Below are positions 26,206-34,820 of a stretch of 64,000 nt of DNA, piece by piece. Under the pieces are notes generated by a model. The model had not been told where the DNA came from and searched no databases. It saw only the letters and a list, made by a program, of their open reading frames with translations. The stretch is from the NCBI RefSeq assembly GCF_029338355.1, contig NZ_CP119802.1, positions 434,001 to 498,000 on the forward strand, written 5' to 3'. The stretch's first letter is position 1; each line of letters begins with the position of its first letter. The position numbers were made by a program, and so were the translations under genes. This DNA is from Halosegnis marinus (GTDB taxonomy: Archaea > Halobacteriota > Halobacteria > Halobacteriales > Haloarculaceae).

Positions 26206-26715
26206 TCAGTCGGTCAGTCGCTCGTAGGCCGCGGTGACCTCCTTGAACCGTTCCTCGTCGCCGCCGCGGTCCGGGTGGGTGTCCTTCACGCGCTCGCGGT
26301 AGGCCTCCCTGACCGAGGCCTCGTCGGCGCCGGGGTCGAGCCCGAGGGTCGCGTACGCCTCCTCCCGGGAGGGGCCGGACGGCGCGTTCGGGTCGATGCG
26401 CTGACCGCCGCGGGTGCGCTCGCCGGCGCGGGCCTGCCGGCCGGTCCGGGTGCGGGCGTCGCCGAACCGCGGCCCCGCGCCGAAGCCGCCGCGGTCGTCG
26501 GCCTCGCGCGCACGGCTCGCGGCCGCCGCCTGCTCGCGGATGCGTTCGCGCAGGCGGCCCGAGGCGTGCTGCCAGAACAGGTACGTCGCGCCCGCGAAGG
26601 GGACGGCCACGAGCAGGACGACCACGTCCCTGAAGACGGCCGCGAGGACGACGAGCAGCACGGTCATCCCCGCGAACACGCCGGCGAGCCCCACGACGAG
26701 CGGCGAGCGGTCCAC
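26206..26715 (-). CDS. Membrane-anchored J-domain protein
   Basis: 169 residues with two hydrophobic segments near the N-terminus (about 6-26 and 30-48), a charged linker, and a C-terminal J domain (about 117-169) with HPD at 147-149. It lacks the Gly/Phe and zinc domains of full DnaJ, so it probably recruits DnaK to the membrane. A C-terminal J domain after a membrane anchor is a recurring haloarchaeal design. It lies 53 nt upstream of pgp on the same strand. Confidence 0.88.
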   Translation of the reverse strand: MDRSPLVVGLAGVFAGMTVLLVVLAAVFRDVVVLLVAVPFAGATYLFWQHASGRLRERIREQAAAASRAREADDRGGFGAGPRFGDARTRTGRQARAGERTRGGQRIDPNAPSGPSREEAYATLGLDPGADEASVREAYRERVKDTHPDRGGDEERFKEVTAAYERLTD

Positions 26716-26789
26716 GGGCGCGGTACGTGCGCGGCCCCCGTAAGGCTCTCGCCCCGAGGCTTTTGCCCCGCGGCGTGGGATGGTGTCCT

Positions 26790-27002
26790 ATGAGCGTCTC
26801 CGGCGGCTGCGAGATCTGCGCGACCGGCGATGCGGCGTTCGGCTGTGACCGCTGCGGCAAGCTCGTCTGTGACGAGCACTACGACCGCGAGAGCGGCTGG
26901 TGTACGGAGTGTGCGGGCGAGCTCCGCAGGCCGCGCGACCGCACGGAACAGGACGAGGACGACGGCTTCGACGACGGCGTGGACACCTACCGGGTGGACT
27001 AA
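26790..27002 (+). CDS. Small eight-ligand zinc-finger protein
   Basis: 70 residues starting MSVSGGCEICATGD. Ligand candidates are C7/C10, C19/C22, C27/H30 and C38/C41, enough for two zinc ions in a cross-brace such as AN1 or B-box fingers. The C-terminus is an acidic tail. Function unknown; archaeal small zinc fingers often act in regulation or protein contact. It converges with pyrF and overlaps it by 4 nt. Confidence 0.8.
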   Translation: MSVSGGCEICATGDAAFGCDRCGKLVCDEHYDRESGWCTECAGELRRPRDRTEQDEDDGFDDGVDTYRVD

Positions 27003-27796
27003 CGGTACTCGTTCAGCCGCGTCTTCAGTCGCTTCGCGGCGTCGCCGGCCGCGCGGAAGTAGGCGCCCTCCTCGTCGGCGCCCTCGCCGGCGAAGAGGAT
27101 GCCGCGCGAGGAGTTCACGAGGCCGATGCCGTCCGCCAACCCGTGCTCGACGGCCGCCTCCGCGTCGCCGCCCTGCGCGCCGACGCCGGGGACGAGGAAG
27201 GGGAGGTCGGGCACCAGCTCGCGCACCTCCTCGAGTTCCTCGGGCGCGGTCGCGCCGACGACGAGGCCGACGTTGCCGTCGTCCCACTCGGCGGCGCGCT
27301 GGGCGACGTACTCGTAGAGCGTCTTGTCGTTGCCCACCGTGAGGTTCTGGAAGTCGCGCGCGCCGGGGTTCGAGGTGCGCGCGAGGACGAACACGCCCGC
27401 GCCCTCGCGGTCGAGGAACGGGCGGAGCGCGTCCTCGCCCAGATAGGGATTGACGGTGATGGCGTCCACGTCGTCCAGCACCTTCGCGTACTGGCGCGCG
27501 GTGTTGCCGATGTCCCCCCGTTTCGCGTCGAGCAGGACGGGGACGCCCTTGCCGTGGGCGTACGCGACCGTCTCGCGGAGCGCGCGCCAGCCGTCCGGGT
27601 CCTCGTAGAACGCCGCGTTCGGCTTGTAACAGGCCGCGTGCTCGTGGGTCGCGTCGATGACGCGACGGTTGAACGCCCACCGCGGCAGGTCGGCGTCGAG
27701 GAAGTCCGGCAGGCGGTCGAGGTCGGGGTCGAGCCCCACCGAGACGACGCTGTCGGTCGCGTCGATGCGGGCCGCGAGGTCCTCGAAGAACGTCAT
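26999..27796 (-). CDS. pyrF: Orotidine 5'-phosphate decarboxylase
   Basis: PyrF, last step of UMP synthesis, 265 residues, longer OMPdecase type as in haloarchaea. Catalytic DAKRGDIGNTARQYA matches the Lys-Asp array (DxKxxD), and phosphate-binding residues lie in LVPGVGAQGGD and GIGLVNSSRGILF. The start MTFFEDLAARIDATDSVVSV is preferred over a start 10 codons upstream. Convergent 4-nt overlap with the zinc-finger gene. Confidence 0.95.
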   Translation of the reverse strand: MTFFEDLAARIDATDSVVSVGLDPDLDRLPDFLDADLPRWAFNRRVIDATHEHAACYKPNAAFYEDPDGWRALRETVAYAHGKGVPVLLDAKRGDIGNTARQYAKVLDDVDAITVNPYLGEDALRPFLDREGAGVFVLARTSNPGARDFQNLTVGNDKTLYEYVAQRAAEWDDGNVGLVVGATAPEELEEVRELVPDLPFLVPGVGAQGGDAEAAVEHGLADGIGLVNSSRGILFAGEGADEEGAYFRAAGDAAKRLKTRLNEYR

Positions 27797-27873
27797 TACC
27801 GGCGGGTCGCCGTCGCCCCACAACAAGCTTCCGAGTCGGGCGAACTCAAGTCCCCCCGTCCCCTCGGGCGGGT

Positions 27874-28533
27874 ATGGACGTGCGCGCGGTGGCCTTCGAC
27901 CTCGACGAGACGCTGGCGACGGTGGTCCGCCCGCGCGCCGACCTCCTCGCGACGGCGACCGACCGCGCCGACGCCCCCGCGCTCTCGCGGGAGGAGTACC
28001 TCGACGCCCACGCCGAACACAGCGGCGCGGACACGCGCGAACCGGTGTTCGCGGCCCTGCTCGACGGCCGCGACACCGCGGCGACGCCGGCCGACGTCGC
28101 CGCGGCCTACCGCGAGGCCGTCACCGACGCGCTCGCTCCGGTCCCCGGCGCGCCCGCGCTGGTGGCGTCCCTCCGCGAGCGCTACCCCGTCGGCCTGCTC
28201 ACGGACGGCCCCGTCGCGACACAGGAGGACAAACTCGACCGGCTCGGCTGGCGGGCGCTGTTCGACGCGACGGTCGTCACCGGGTCGCTGCCCGAGCCGA
28301 AACCCGACGCGGGCGCGTTCCTCGCGCTCGCGGCGGCGCTGGGCGTCCCCGTCGAGTCCGTGGTGTACGTCGGCGACCACCCGGTCAACGACGTCGAGGG
28401 GGCGCGCGACGCCGGGATGGTTCCCGTGCAAGTCCTCTACGACGGCGGCCCCGACCCGCACCCCGACGCCGCGGCGACGGTCGAGCGGGACGCGCTGGCC
28501 GAGGCCCTCCCGACCGTGCTGGACGGGCTCTAG
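27874..28533 (+). CDS. HAD-superfamily hydrolase (second IA member)
   Basis: 219 residues. Motif I AFDLDETLATVV, motif II LLTDGPVA, motif III with lysine in PEPKPDAGAF, motif IV YVGDHPVNDVEGARD. The helical cap covers about 16-90. It resembles the HAD protein at 21.1 kb in length and architecture but the cap differs, so they are paralogues at most. Substrate unknown. Confidence 0.88.
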   Translation: MDVRAVAFDLDETLATVVRPRADLLATATDRADAPALSREEYLDAHAEHSGADTREPVFAALLDGRDTAATPADVAAAYREAVTDALAPVPGAPALVASLRERYPVGLLTDGPVATQEDKLDRLGWRALFDATVVTGSLPEPKPDAGAFLALAAALGVPVESVVYVGDHPVNDVEGARDAGMVPVQVLYDGGPDPHPDAAATVERDALAEALPTVLDGL

Positions 28534-28547
28534 ATGAGAAACGCCCG

Positions 28548-28937
28548 CTACTCGGGGGCGTCCAGCGATTCCACGACCGCGACGAACACGTCCGTCAGCC
28601 GCTTCACCTCGGCGCCGTCCTCGGCGAAGACGAGCGTCCGCGGCGGCTCGACCGCCTTCGGGCGGACGCGGAGACCGGCGTCCCCGCCGGCCGCGACCGC
28701 CGCCTCCACCCCGTGCGCGAACGCCGCGTGTATCCGGTCGGGGTGGACCGCGACCTCGGCGACGCGCTCCCCGTCGAGCGCGACCGCGTAGGCGTACGCG
28801 CCGAACTCGTCCGGCTCCACGTCGGGGTCGGCGTCGGCGACCGAGAGCCGGCCGAGCGGCCCGGAGTCGCGGCCGTGTATCTCCGAGGAGAGCAGTTCCG
28901 CGAGACGCCGGCCGTCCGTCGTCCGGTCCTCGACCAT
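28548..28937 (-). CDS. Conserved haloarchaeal protein, unknown function
   Basis: 129-residue acidic protein beginning MVEDRTTDGRRLAELLSSEI. It alternates short strands and helices (YAYAVALDGERVAEVAVHPDR) and shows no membrane segments or metal motifs. The TGA-ATG overlap with the upstream DUF2240-type gene suggests that the two are made together. No family recognised. Confidence 0.75.
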   Translation of the reverse strand: MVEDRTTDGRRLAELLSSEIHGRDSGPLGRLSVADADPDVEPDEFGAYAYAVALDGERVAEVAVHPDRIHAAFAHGVEAAVAAGGDAGLRVRPKAVEPPRTLVFAEDGAEVKRLTDVFVAVVESLDAPE

Positions 28938-29377
28938 CAGAGGTCGGCGAGGGCCGCGTCGGTTTCGGCCGCCACGTCGATGCCGCGGCGGCGGGCGTAC
29001 AGTATCGCGGCCGTCTCGATGGTGACCGCGAGGTCGGCCTGCAGGCGGTTGATGCCCGCGACGGCCTCCTGCTTCTCGACGCCGGCCTCGACGCAGGCGC
29101 CGAGCGTCTTCTCGAACACGGACCGTTGCTGGAGCACGGACTCGTCGGGGTGGAAGCCCTCGGGGACCGACACGCCGTCGGGGTCGAAGCCGGCGACGAG
29201 TTCGTCGCCCTCGCGGTCGAGCAGCCCCTCGCTCGCGGCCACGTCGACCAGCCGCTTCGCCTGGTCGGGGGAGAACCAGTCGCGGTCGAGCGAGAGGTCG
29301 ACGACGAAGCTGCTCTCGGCCATCCGGCGGCTCCCCGCGGCCCGGAAGGGGACGGCGACGGCGACGCGGAGGCTCAT
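28937..29377 (-). CDS. DUF2240 family protein
   Basis: 146 residues. The opening MSLRVAVAVPFRAAGSRRMA and the strongly conserved LSLDRDWFSPDQAKRLVDVA segment match the archaeal DUF2240 family. The fold looks like a winged helix (about 20-60) plus a helical C-terminus (GINRLQADLAVTIETAAILYARRRG). Function unknown. It sits divergently next to the eS8 gene and overlaps the downstream hypothetical by one base. Confidence 0.82.
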   Translation of the reverse strand: MSLRVAVAVPFRAAGSRRMAESSFVVDLSLDRDWFSPDQAKRLVDVAASEGLLDREGDELVAGFDPDGVSVPEGFHPDESVLQQRSVFEKTLGACVEAGVEKQEAVAGINRLQADLAVTIETAAILYARRRGIDVAAETDAALADL

Positions 29378-29478
29378 ACCGGGCCGGGGAGCGCCCGCGG
29401 CAAAGACCCATCGAACCCGGCGTTCGGTCGCCGAACCGAGTCGAACGATTCAAGTCCGCGAGCGGCGAGATTCGGGGT

Positions 29479-29856
29479 ATGAAGAGCCACGGACGTTCCA
29501 CGACGAAGCGGACCGGCGGGCGACGGCGACCGAACCACAAGAAGCGCAAGCACGAACTCGGCTCCTCGCCGACCGAGACCCGCGTCGGCGACCGGAAGCT
29601 GAAGGTCGTCGAGACGCGCGGCGGCACGCAGAAGATTCGCGCAATCCAGAACGACGTGGCGACGGTCGCGACCGGCGACGGCGAGACCGTCAGCGTCGAG
29701 ATCGAGAACGTCTCCGAGAACGAGGCGAACCCGAACTACGTCCGCCGGAACATCGTGACGAAGGGCGCCATCGTCGATACGCCCGAGGGGCGCGCCCGCG
29801 TCACCTCCCGCCCGGGCCAGGACGGGCAGATCAACGCCGTCCTCCTCGACGAGTAA
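29479..29856 (+). CDS. rps8e: Ribosomal protein eS8
   Basis: Archaeal/eukaryotic small-subunit protein eS8, 125 residues. It starts MKSHGRSTTKRTGGRRRPNH and has the conserved VSENEANPNYVRRNIVTKGA block. It is monocistronic here, away from the main ribosomal operon, as is common in archaea. Stop at 29854-29856 is followed by a T-rich stretch (CTTCTCTCCCGTTTTCCC), a likely terminator. Confidence 0.96.
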   Translation: MKSHGRSTTKRTGGRRRPNHKKRKHELGSSPTETRVGDRKLKVVETRGGTQKIRAIQNDVATVATGDGETVSVEIENVSENEANPNYVRRNIVTKGAIVDTPEGRARVTSRPGQDGQINAVLLDE

Positions 29857-29889
29857 CGCGGCTTCTCTCCCGTTTTCCCAGCCGAGCAG

Positions 29890-30885
29890 CTACGGCTTCG
29901 GCGCGGCCTTCTGGAGCGCCGTCTCGGCGATGTTGCCGCCGTAGTCGCCGGCCCGCGACAGCGAGTCGACGACGAGGCCGAGCAACTGCGCCTCCTGGGG
30001 GTCGAGGTCGAGCAGCAGCGCGTCCGTCTCGCGGACGAGCGCGTCCACGTCGTCGACGGATTGGCGGGCCTCGTTGGCGAGCCGGGTCGCCTCGTCGGAG
30101 TCCTCGGCCAGCATCGCGTCCATCGCGCGCTCGATGACGGCGACGGCCGCGTCGTGGAGCGACCGGAGTTCGTCGGCGACCGCCTCGGGGGGTGCGTCGA
30201 GCTCCTGGGCGTTCTGGGCGATCTTCGAGGCGTGGTCCGCGACCCGTTCGAGCTGGCGGGCACACGAGTGGTAGTCGAAGGCCGTCTCGCGGTCGAGGCC
30301 GACCTCCGCCGCGGTGGAGGGGTCGCGCAGGACGGAGCGGAACACCCGCGAGACCATGTAGTAGAGGCGGTTCACGTCGTCGTCGCGCTGGACCACGTCG
30401 GCCGCGAGGTCCGCGTCGTTCTCCACGAGCGCGTCCACGGCGTCGGCGAGCATCGTCGTCGCCACGAGCCGCATCCGCGTGACGGCGTTGTGGACGGACA
30501 GCTCCGAGGAGTCGAGCAGGTCCTGGAGCTGGACGTGTTCGCTCGTCTCGCCGATGACCTCCAGCCCGACGAGCCCCTGGGTCGCGTCGCGGATGGTCCG
30601 GCGCTGGCCGGCGCTGATGCGGGGCGCCTCCAGCGTGATGATGTCGAAGCCGCTGACGTACATCGTCATCACGGCGCGCGTGAGCTGGTCCCCCTCCAGG
30701 CCGGTGATGTCGAGGGTCCCCTCGACCTTCTCCTCGTCGCGGCGCGGGGTGAGAAGCAGGGCGTCGTCCTCGGGGTGGAACTCCACCACGCTCCCCCCGC
30801 TGACGCCGTTCGCCGTCGCCCAGTCCTTCGGGAGGCTCACGGTGTACGTCGACCCACCCGTCACCTGCACCTTTCGCGTCTCCAT
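29890..30885 (-). CDS. PhoU-type regulator with AbrB/SpoVT-like N-terminus
   Basis: 331 residues. Residues 1-45 form a swapped-hairpin AbrB-like domain (KVQVTGGSTYTVSLPKDWA), and two PhoU repeats of three helices follow (about 95-200 and 205-320; ARQLERVADHASKIAQNA, DSLSRAGDYGGNIAE). Archaeal proteins of this build are annotated as phosphate uptake regulators. The start METRKVQV lies 26 nt from a strong TATAAATT element. It is divergent from pstS, so it likely shares the operator-rich spacer and helps control the Pst transporter. Confidence 0.9.
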   Translation of the reverse strand: METRKVQVTGGSTYTVSLPKDWATANGVSGGSVVEFHPEDDALLLTPRRDEEKVEGTLDITGLEGDQLTRAVMTMYVSGFDIITLEAPRISAGQRRTIRDATQGLVGLEVIGETSEHVQLQDLLDSSELSVHNAVTRMRLVATTMLADAVDALVENDADLAADVVQRDDDVNRLYYMVSRVFRSVLRDPSTAAEVGLDRETAFDYHSCARQLERVADHASKIAQNAQELDAPPEAVADELRSLHDAAVAVIERAMDAMLAEDSDEATRLANEARQSVDDVDALVRETDALLLDLDPQEAQLLGLVVDSLSRAGDYGGNIAETALQKAAPKP

Positions 30886-30910
30886 ACCACAGGGTGGCAC
30901 CCGGGAAGAC

Positions 30911-30918
30911 TATAAATT
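30911..30918 (-). promoter_or_regulatory. Box A of the divergent PhoU regulator
   Basis: TATAAATT on the plus strand (AATTTATA on the minus strand) is centred about 29 nt upstream of the ATG at 30885, the standard position for a leaderless haloarchaeal transcript. Confidence 0.7.
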
Positions 30919-31053
30919 GCGGTGATTCTATATACTTGTTCGAGAGGACGGGTCCGGAGGGAGCGGAGCGCCGGGAATCGGCCCGCGAACACGGCTCACA
31001 GCCGGGAACACGACCGCAAAGCGGGTCGTCAGGACGGAGCCGTACCGCCCGCG

Positions 31054-31081
31054 TGACACGGTTTTCTCGCCGGCCGTGTCA
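31054..31081. promoter_or_regulatory. 8-bp inverted repeat in the phoU-pstS spacer
   Basis: TGACACGG (31054-31061) and CCGTGTCA (31074-31081) are perfect inverted copies with a 12-bp spacer, placing the half-sites two helical turns apart. Such geometry fits a dimeric DNA-binding protein. It lies 97 nt ahead of pstS. Confidence 0.5.
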
Positions 31082-31100
31082 TAGCGGTCCGGTTGAGAAC

Positions 31101-31154
31101 AGTTGCCTATATACAACTACTGTAAGTAAATAGCAATCATAGAAGGGTACTTAC
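31101..31154 (+). promoter_or_regulatory. pstS promoter with dyads around the TATA box
   Basis: TATATA (31108-31113) is flanked by AGTTG (31101-31105) and CAACT (31114-31118), a 5-bp inverted repeat. Further on, GTAAGTA (31122-31128) and TACTTAC (31148-31154) form a second perfect inverted pair 26 bp apart. A second AT-rich box lies near 31148. Phosphate-responsive haloarchaeal pst promoters have been described with two TATA boxes and a nearby cis element; the match here is by analogy. Confidence 0.5.
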
Positions 31155-31177
31155 TCGGGCTGGCCCCCTCCTCGGGT

Positions 31178-32164
31178 ATGGCAGACGAGACACCGTACTC
31201 GCGTCGTCAGTTCCTCGGAGCGACCGGCACGGCGGCGGGCGCGCTCGCGCTCGCCGGCTGTACTCAGACCACCGGCGGCGAGTCGGAGGGGCTCTCCGGC
31301 GACGTGGACATCGCGGGGTCCTCGACGGTGTTCCCGCTCGCGACCGCGTTCGGGGAGTCGTTCAGCGCCGACCACCCGGACGTGAACGTCAACGTCCAGT
31401 CCACCGGGTCGGGCGGCGGCTTCGCGAACTTCTTCTGTCCCGGCGAGACGGACTTCAACAACGCCTCGCGCCCCATCCAGCCCGAGGAGGAGGAGCAGTG
31501 CGCCTCGAACGGCGTCGAGCCGGTCGAACTGACCGTCGCGACCGACGCGGTCACCGTCGTCGTCAACAACGACAACGACTGGGCGACGGAGCTCACGGTC
31601 GAACAGCTCCGGGAGATATGGTCCGCGGAGTCGCCCCCGACGACGTGGAGCGACATCGACGGCTCGTGGCCGGACGAGGAGATAGAGCTGTTCGGTCCCT
31701 CGGACGCCTCGGGCACGTACGACTACTTCATCGAGGCGATACTCGGCGAGGAGGGGCCGGGCCACCGCCAGGACTACGCCGCGACGGAGCAGGACCGCAA
31801 CATCATTCAGGGCGTCGGCGGCTCGGAGTACGCCGTCGGCTACCTCGGCTTCGCGTACTACAGCCAGAACAGCGACGCCGTGACCGCGGTCGCCATCGAC
31901 GACGGCGACGGCCCGGTCGAGCCCTCGCTGGAGACGGCGAAGTCCGGCGAGTACACCCCGCTCGCGCGGCCGCTGTTCACCTACCCGAAGAAGTCCGCGC
32001 TCGCGGAGGAACACATCGCGGAGTTCGCGCGCTACTTCGTCGAGAACACGACGAACGAGGAGGTCGTCGCGAACGAGGTCGGCTACGTCCCGCTCTCGGA
32101 GGAGGAACAGGCCGAACAGATGGACGTCCTCGAGACCGCCATCGAGGAGGCGAGCGGCAACTGA
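31178..32164 (+). CDS. pstS: Phosphate ABC transporter substrate-binding protein (Tat lipoprotein)
   Basis: PstS, 328 residues, captures phosphate outside the membrane. The N-terminus has a twin-arginine motif (YSRRQFLGATG, RR at 9-10) and a lipobox LAGC with C28 as lipid anchor, so export is by Tat, as usual in haloarchaea. Phosphate-site motifs are IAGSSTVFPLA, STGSGGGF and GPSDASGTYDYF. First gene of pstSCAB-phoU. A T5 tract (32181-32185) after the stop may cause partial termination and so raise PstS relative to the channel. Confidence 0.96.
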   Translation: MADETPYSRRQFLGATGTAAGALALAGCTQTTGGESEGLSGDVDIAGSSTVFPLATAFGESFSADHPDVNVNVQSTGSGGGFANFFCPGETDFNNASRPIQPEEEEQCASNGVEPVELTVATDAVTVVVNNDNDWATELTVEQLREIWSAESPPTTWSDIDGSWPDEEIELFGPSDASGTYDYFIEAILGEEGPGHRQDYAATEQDRNIIQGVGGSEYAVGYLGFAYYSQNSDAVTAVAIDDGDGPVEPSLETAKSGEYTPLARPLFTYPKKSALAEEHIAEFARYFVENTTNEEVVANEVGYVPLSEEEQAEQMDVLETAIEEASGN

Positions 32165-32179
32165 GCCGTCGAACGAAGA

Positions 32180-32187
32180 GCTTTTTC
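32180..32187 (+). terminator. T-tract between pstS and pstC
   Basis: GAGCTTTTTCCC follows the pstS stop by about 15 nt. Archaeal termination needs only a U-run, so partial termination here is plausible. Transcription must continue or restart for pstCAB; a TATATA at about 32205-32210 is only about 7 nt from the pstC ATG. Confidence 0.3.
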
Positions 32188-32216
32188 CCACACCGTCGGA
32201 GGGCTATATAGCATAG

Positions 32217-33173
32217 ATGAGCACGGACGACTTCACGGACGACCTGACACGGAACACGGCGAACGCGCCCGAGGAGTTGGCCACGCGCGCCTTCTTCTTC
32301 GTCTGTGCCGCCCTGTCGATCATCACGACGGTCAGCATCGTCGTGCTGCTGGTGACGGAGGCCGCGAAGTTCTTCTCCGTCTCCGCCCCGCTGGTGGGGT
32401 TCCAGGGGGAGACCGTCGCGCTCCTCGACTTCGTCACCGGGACGACGTGGGAGATAAACAACAACGAGTTCGGCGTGCTCGCGCTCGTCTCCGCCACGGT
32501 GTTCGTCACCGTCGGGTCGGCCGTCATCGCGCTCCCGCTGGGCGTCGGGACGGCCATCTACCTCAGCGAGTACGCGACCCCGCGGGCGCGGTCCGTGCTC
32601 AAGCCCGCGCTGGAGATACTCGCGGGCGTCCCGACGGTCGTCTACGGCTTCTTCGCGCTCATCTACATCACGCCGGCCATCCAGTGGGTGTTCCCCGAGA
32701 CGGGGACGTTCAACATCGCCGCGGCGAGCGTCGTGGTCGGCATCATGATAATCCCGATGGTCGCCTCCATCAGCGAGGACGCCATGTCGGCCGTGCCGGA
32801 CGAACTCAGACAGGCCGGCTACGGGATGGGTGCGACGAAGTTCGACGTCTCGACCGGCATCGTCGTCCCCGCCGCGCTGTCGGGCATCGTCTCCTCGTTC
32901 ATCCTCGCGCTGTCGCGCGCCATCGGCGAGACGATGGCCGTGACGGTCGCCGCCGGCTCGCAGGCGGCCTTCCTCGACCCGGTGCCGAGCTCCTTCCTCG
33001 AAGGGGCGCTGCCGATGACCGCCGCCATGATCAAACTGCTGCTCAGCGACATCACGGGCGGGGGGCTCGCCTACCGGAGCCTCTTCGCCATCGGACTGAC
33101 CCTGTTCGTCATCACGCTCGCGATGAACGTGGTCAGCGACCTCGTCGCACAGCGCTACCGGGAGGAGTACTGA
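32217..33173 (+). CDS. pstC: Phosphate ABC transporter permease PstC
   Basis: 318-residue permease with an N-terminal TM1 (TRAFFFVCAALSIITTVSIV region), about six helices in all, and the EAA loop that contacts PstB (PDELRQAGYGMGATKFDVSTG ... ALSRAIGETMAV). A GGAGGG stretch lies about 14 nt before the ATG. It pairs with PstA to form the membrane channel. pstA follows after 1 nt. Confidence 0.95.
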   Translation: MSTDDFTDDLTRNTANAPEELATRAFFFVCAALSIITTVSIVVLLVTEAAKFFSVSAPLVGFQGETVALLDFVTGTTWEINNNEFGVLALVSATVFVTVGSAVIALPLGVGTAIYLSEYATPRARSVLKPALEILAGVPTVVYGFFALIYITPAIQWVFPETGTFNIAAASVVVGIMIIPMVASISEDAMSAVPDELRQAGYGMGATKFDVSTGIVVPAALSGIVSSFILALSRAIGETMAVTVAAGSQAAFLDPVPSSFLEGALPMTAAMIKLLLSDITGGGLAYRSLFAIGLTLFVITLAMNVVSDLVAQRYREEY

Positions 33174-33174
33174 G

Positions 33175-34818
33175 ATGGCGACCGACAGCGCCGTCGTGGA
33201 GGGGTTCGGCCGGGTCAGCCGCACCGCCGGAACCGTGTTCCGGTACCTGCTGTTGGCCGCGACGCTGTTCGGCCTGGTCGCGCTCACCGTCCTCCTCGTC
33301 TTCGTCTTCAACGACGCCGTCCAGCCGTTCACCGCCGACCCCGGCTGGCACCTCACCTACTTCCTCACGCTCGTCGTGCCGTCGCTCGCCGTCGGAGGCT
33401 ACCTGTTCGCGCGGAACCGCGCCGCGCTCCGGACCGGCCTGACGACCATCGGCCTCCTCGTCGTCTCGCTCATGTTCGCGGGCGGCGTCGGGATGATATT
33501 CGTCGACATCGTCTCGCCCATCGTCTGGTTCGCGTACGTCCTCGCGCTCGCGATACCCACGGCCGTCGTCTACGGCGTCCGGCGGGCGGGCCTCGACCTG
33601 CCCTTCGTCGCGCGGGTCGGCGGCGCCGTCCTGCTCTACTACCTCTCCCTGTTCGGCCTGCCGGGGCCGGTCGGGAGCCTCGCGGGCGTCCCGAGCGTCG
33701 TGCCGGGCGTCGCGGGACTGGTCCAGTCGATACCGGTGCTCCCGGTGGACTGGATGCTCCTGACCGTGGCGTTCGTGCTCCCGGCCGCGGCGCTCGTCGG
33801 GCGGTCCGCCCGGGGTCGGGCGGGCGGCCGCGCGGGACTCGTCGCGGGGGGCGCGGCGCTCGCCGCGGCCGTCGTCGCGGCCGTCGCCGGCCCGTTCGTC
33901 GGCGTCACCTCGGTGCCCGCCCTCGTGCTGGTCGTCGTGGTCGGCTTCCCGACCGCGACGTACGTCTCCGGCGTCGCGCGCGGCCCGGAACGGGCGGGCC
34001 TCCTCGTGCCGGGCGTGCTGGTCGGGGGCGCGCTCGCCGGGGCCGTCGCCGTCGAGGCGCTCGGCTTCGCCGGCCCCGCCTCGTGGGTGGACTGGCAGTT
34101 CCTCACCAGCGCGCACAGCAGTACCGCGGAGAACGCCGGGCTCTACCCCGCCATCGGCGGGTCCATCCTCCTGATGATAACCGTCGCCGTGCTGTCGTTC
34201 CCGCTCGGCGTCGGCGCGGCGGTGTACCTGGAGGAGTACGCGCCGGACAACCGCCTCACGCGGCTCATCGACGTGAACATCTCCAACCTCGCGGGCGTCC
34301 CCTCCGTCGTCTACGGCCTGCTCGGCCTCGGCGTCTTCATCCGCTACCTGGGGAGCCCGACCGGCACCGTCCTCGTCGGCGGCGCGACGCTCGCGCTGCT
34401 CATCCTCCCCATCGTCATTATCTCCTCGCGGGAGGCCATCCGCTCGGTTCCCAACGACGTCCGACAGGCCTCCTACGGGATGGGGGCGACCCGCTGGCAG
34501 ACGGTGAAGAACGTCGTCCTGCCGCGGGCGTTCCCGGGTATCCTCACGGGGACCATCCTCGCGCTCGGGCGGGCCATCGGCGAGACGGCCCCGCTCATCA
34601 TGATCGGCGCGCCCGACGTGCTGTTCTCGCTCCCGACCGACCTCTCCTCGAAGGTGTCGGCGATGCCGCTGCAGGTGTTCGCGTGGGCGAGCCTCTACGC
34701 CGGGCCGGACTTCTGGCAGAAGGCCGTCCCGGCCGGCGTCGTCGTCCTCGTGAGCGCGCTGCTCGCGATGAACTCGGTGGCCATCGCCCTCCGTAACAAG
34801 TACCAGCAGGACAACTGA
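33175..34818 (+). CDS. pstA: Phosphate ABC transporter permease PstA, extended form
   Basis: 547 residues, nearly twice the bacterial length of about 290. The C-terminal 250 residues are the permease domain ([20 protein letters not shown]-type pattern, EAA loop [20 protein letters not shown], then [16 protein letters not shown]). The first 300 residues add about eight membrane segments, including two blocks rich in Ala/Gly/Val ([20 protein letters not shown]). Haloarchaeal PstA proteins are often long like this. The extra part has no recognised role. Confidence 0.93.
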   Translation: MATDSAVVEGFGRVSRTAGTVFRYLLLAATLFGLVALTVLLVFVFNDAVQPFTADPGWHLTYFLTLVVPSLAVGGYLFARNRAALRTGLTTIGLLVVSLMFAGGVGMIFVDIVSPIVWFAYVLALAIPTAVVYGVRRAGLDLPFVARVGGAVLLYYLSLFGLPGPVGSLAGVPSVVPGVAGLVQSIPVLPVDWMLLTVAFVLPAAALVGRSARGRAGGRAGLVAGGAALAAAVVAAVAGPFVGVTSVPALVLVVVVGFPTATYVSGVARGPERAGLLVPGVLVGGALAGAVAVEALGFAGPASWVDWQFLTSAHSSTAENAGLYPAIGGSILLMITVAVLSFPLGVGAAVYLEEYAPDNRLTRLIDVNISNLAGVPSVVYGLLGLGVFIRYLGSPTGTVLVGGATLALLILPIVIISSREAIRSVPNDVRQASYGMGATRWQTVKNVVLPRAFPGILTGTILALGRAIGETAPLIMIGAPDVLFSLPTDLSSKVSAMPLQVFAWASLYAGPDFWQKAVPAGVVVLVSALLAMNSVAIALRNKYQQDN

Positions 34819-34820
34819 CC

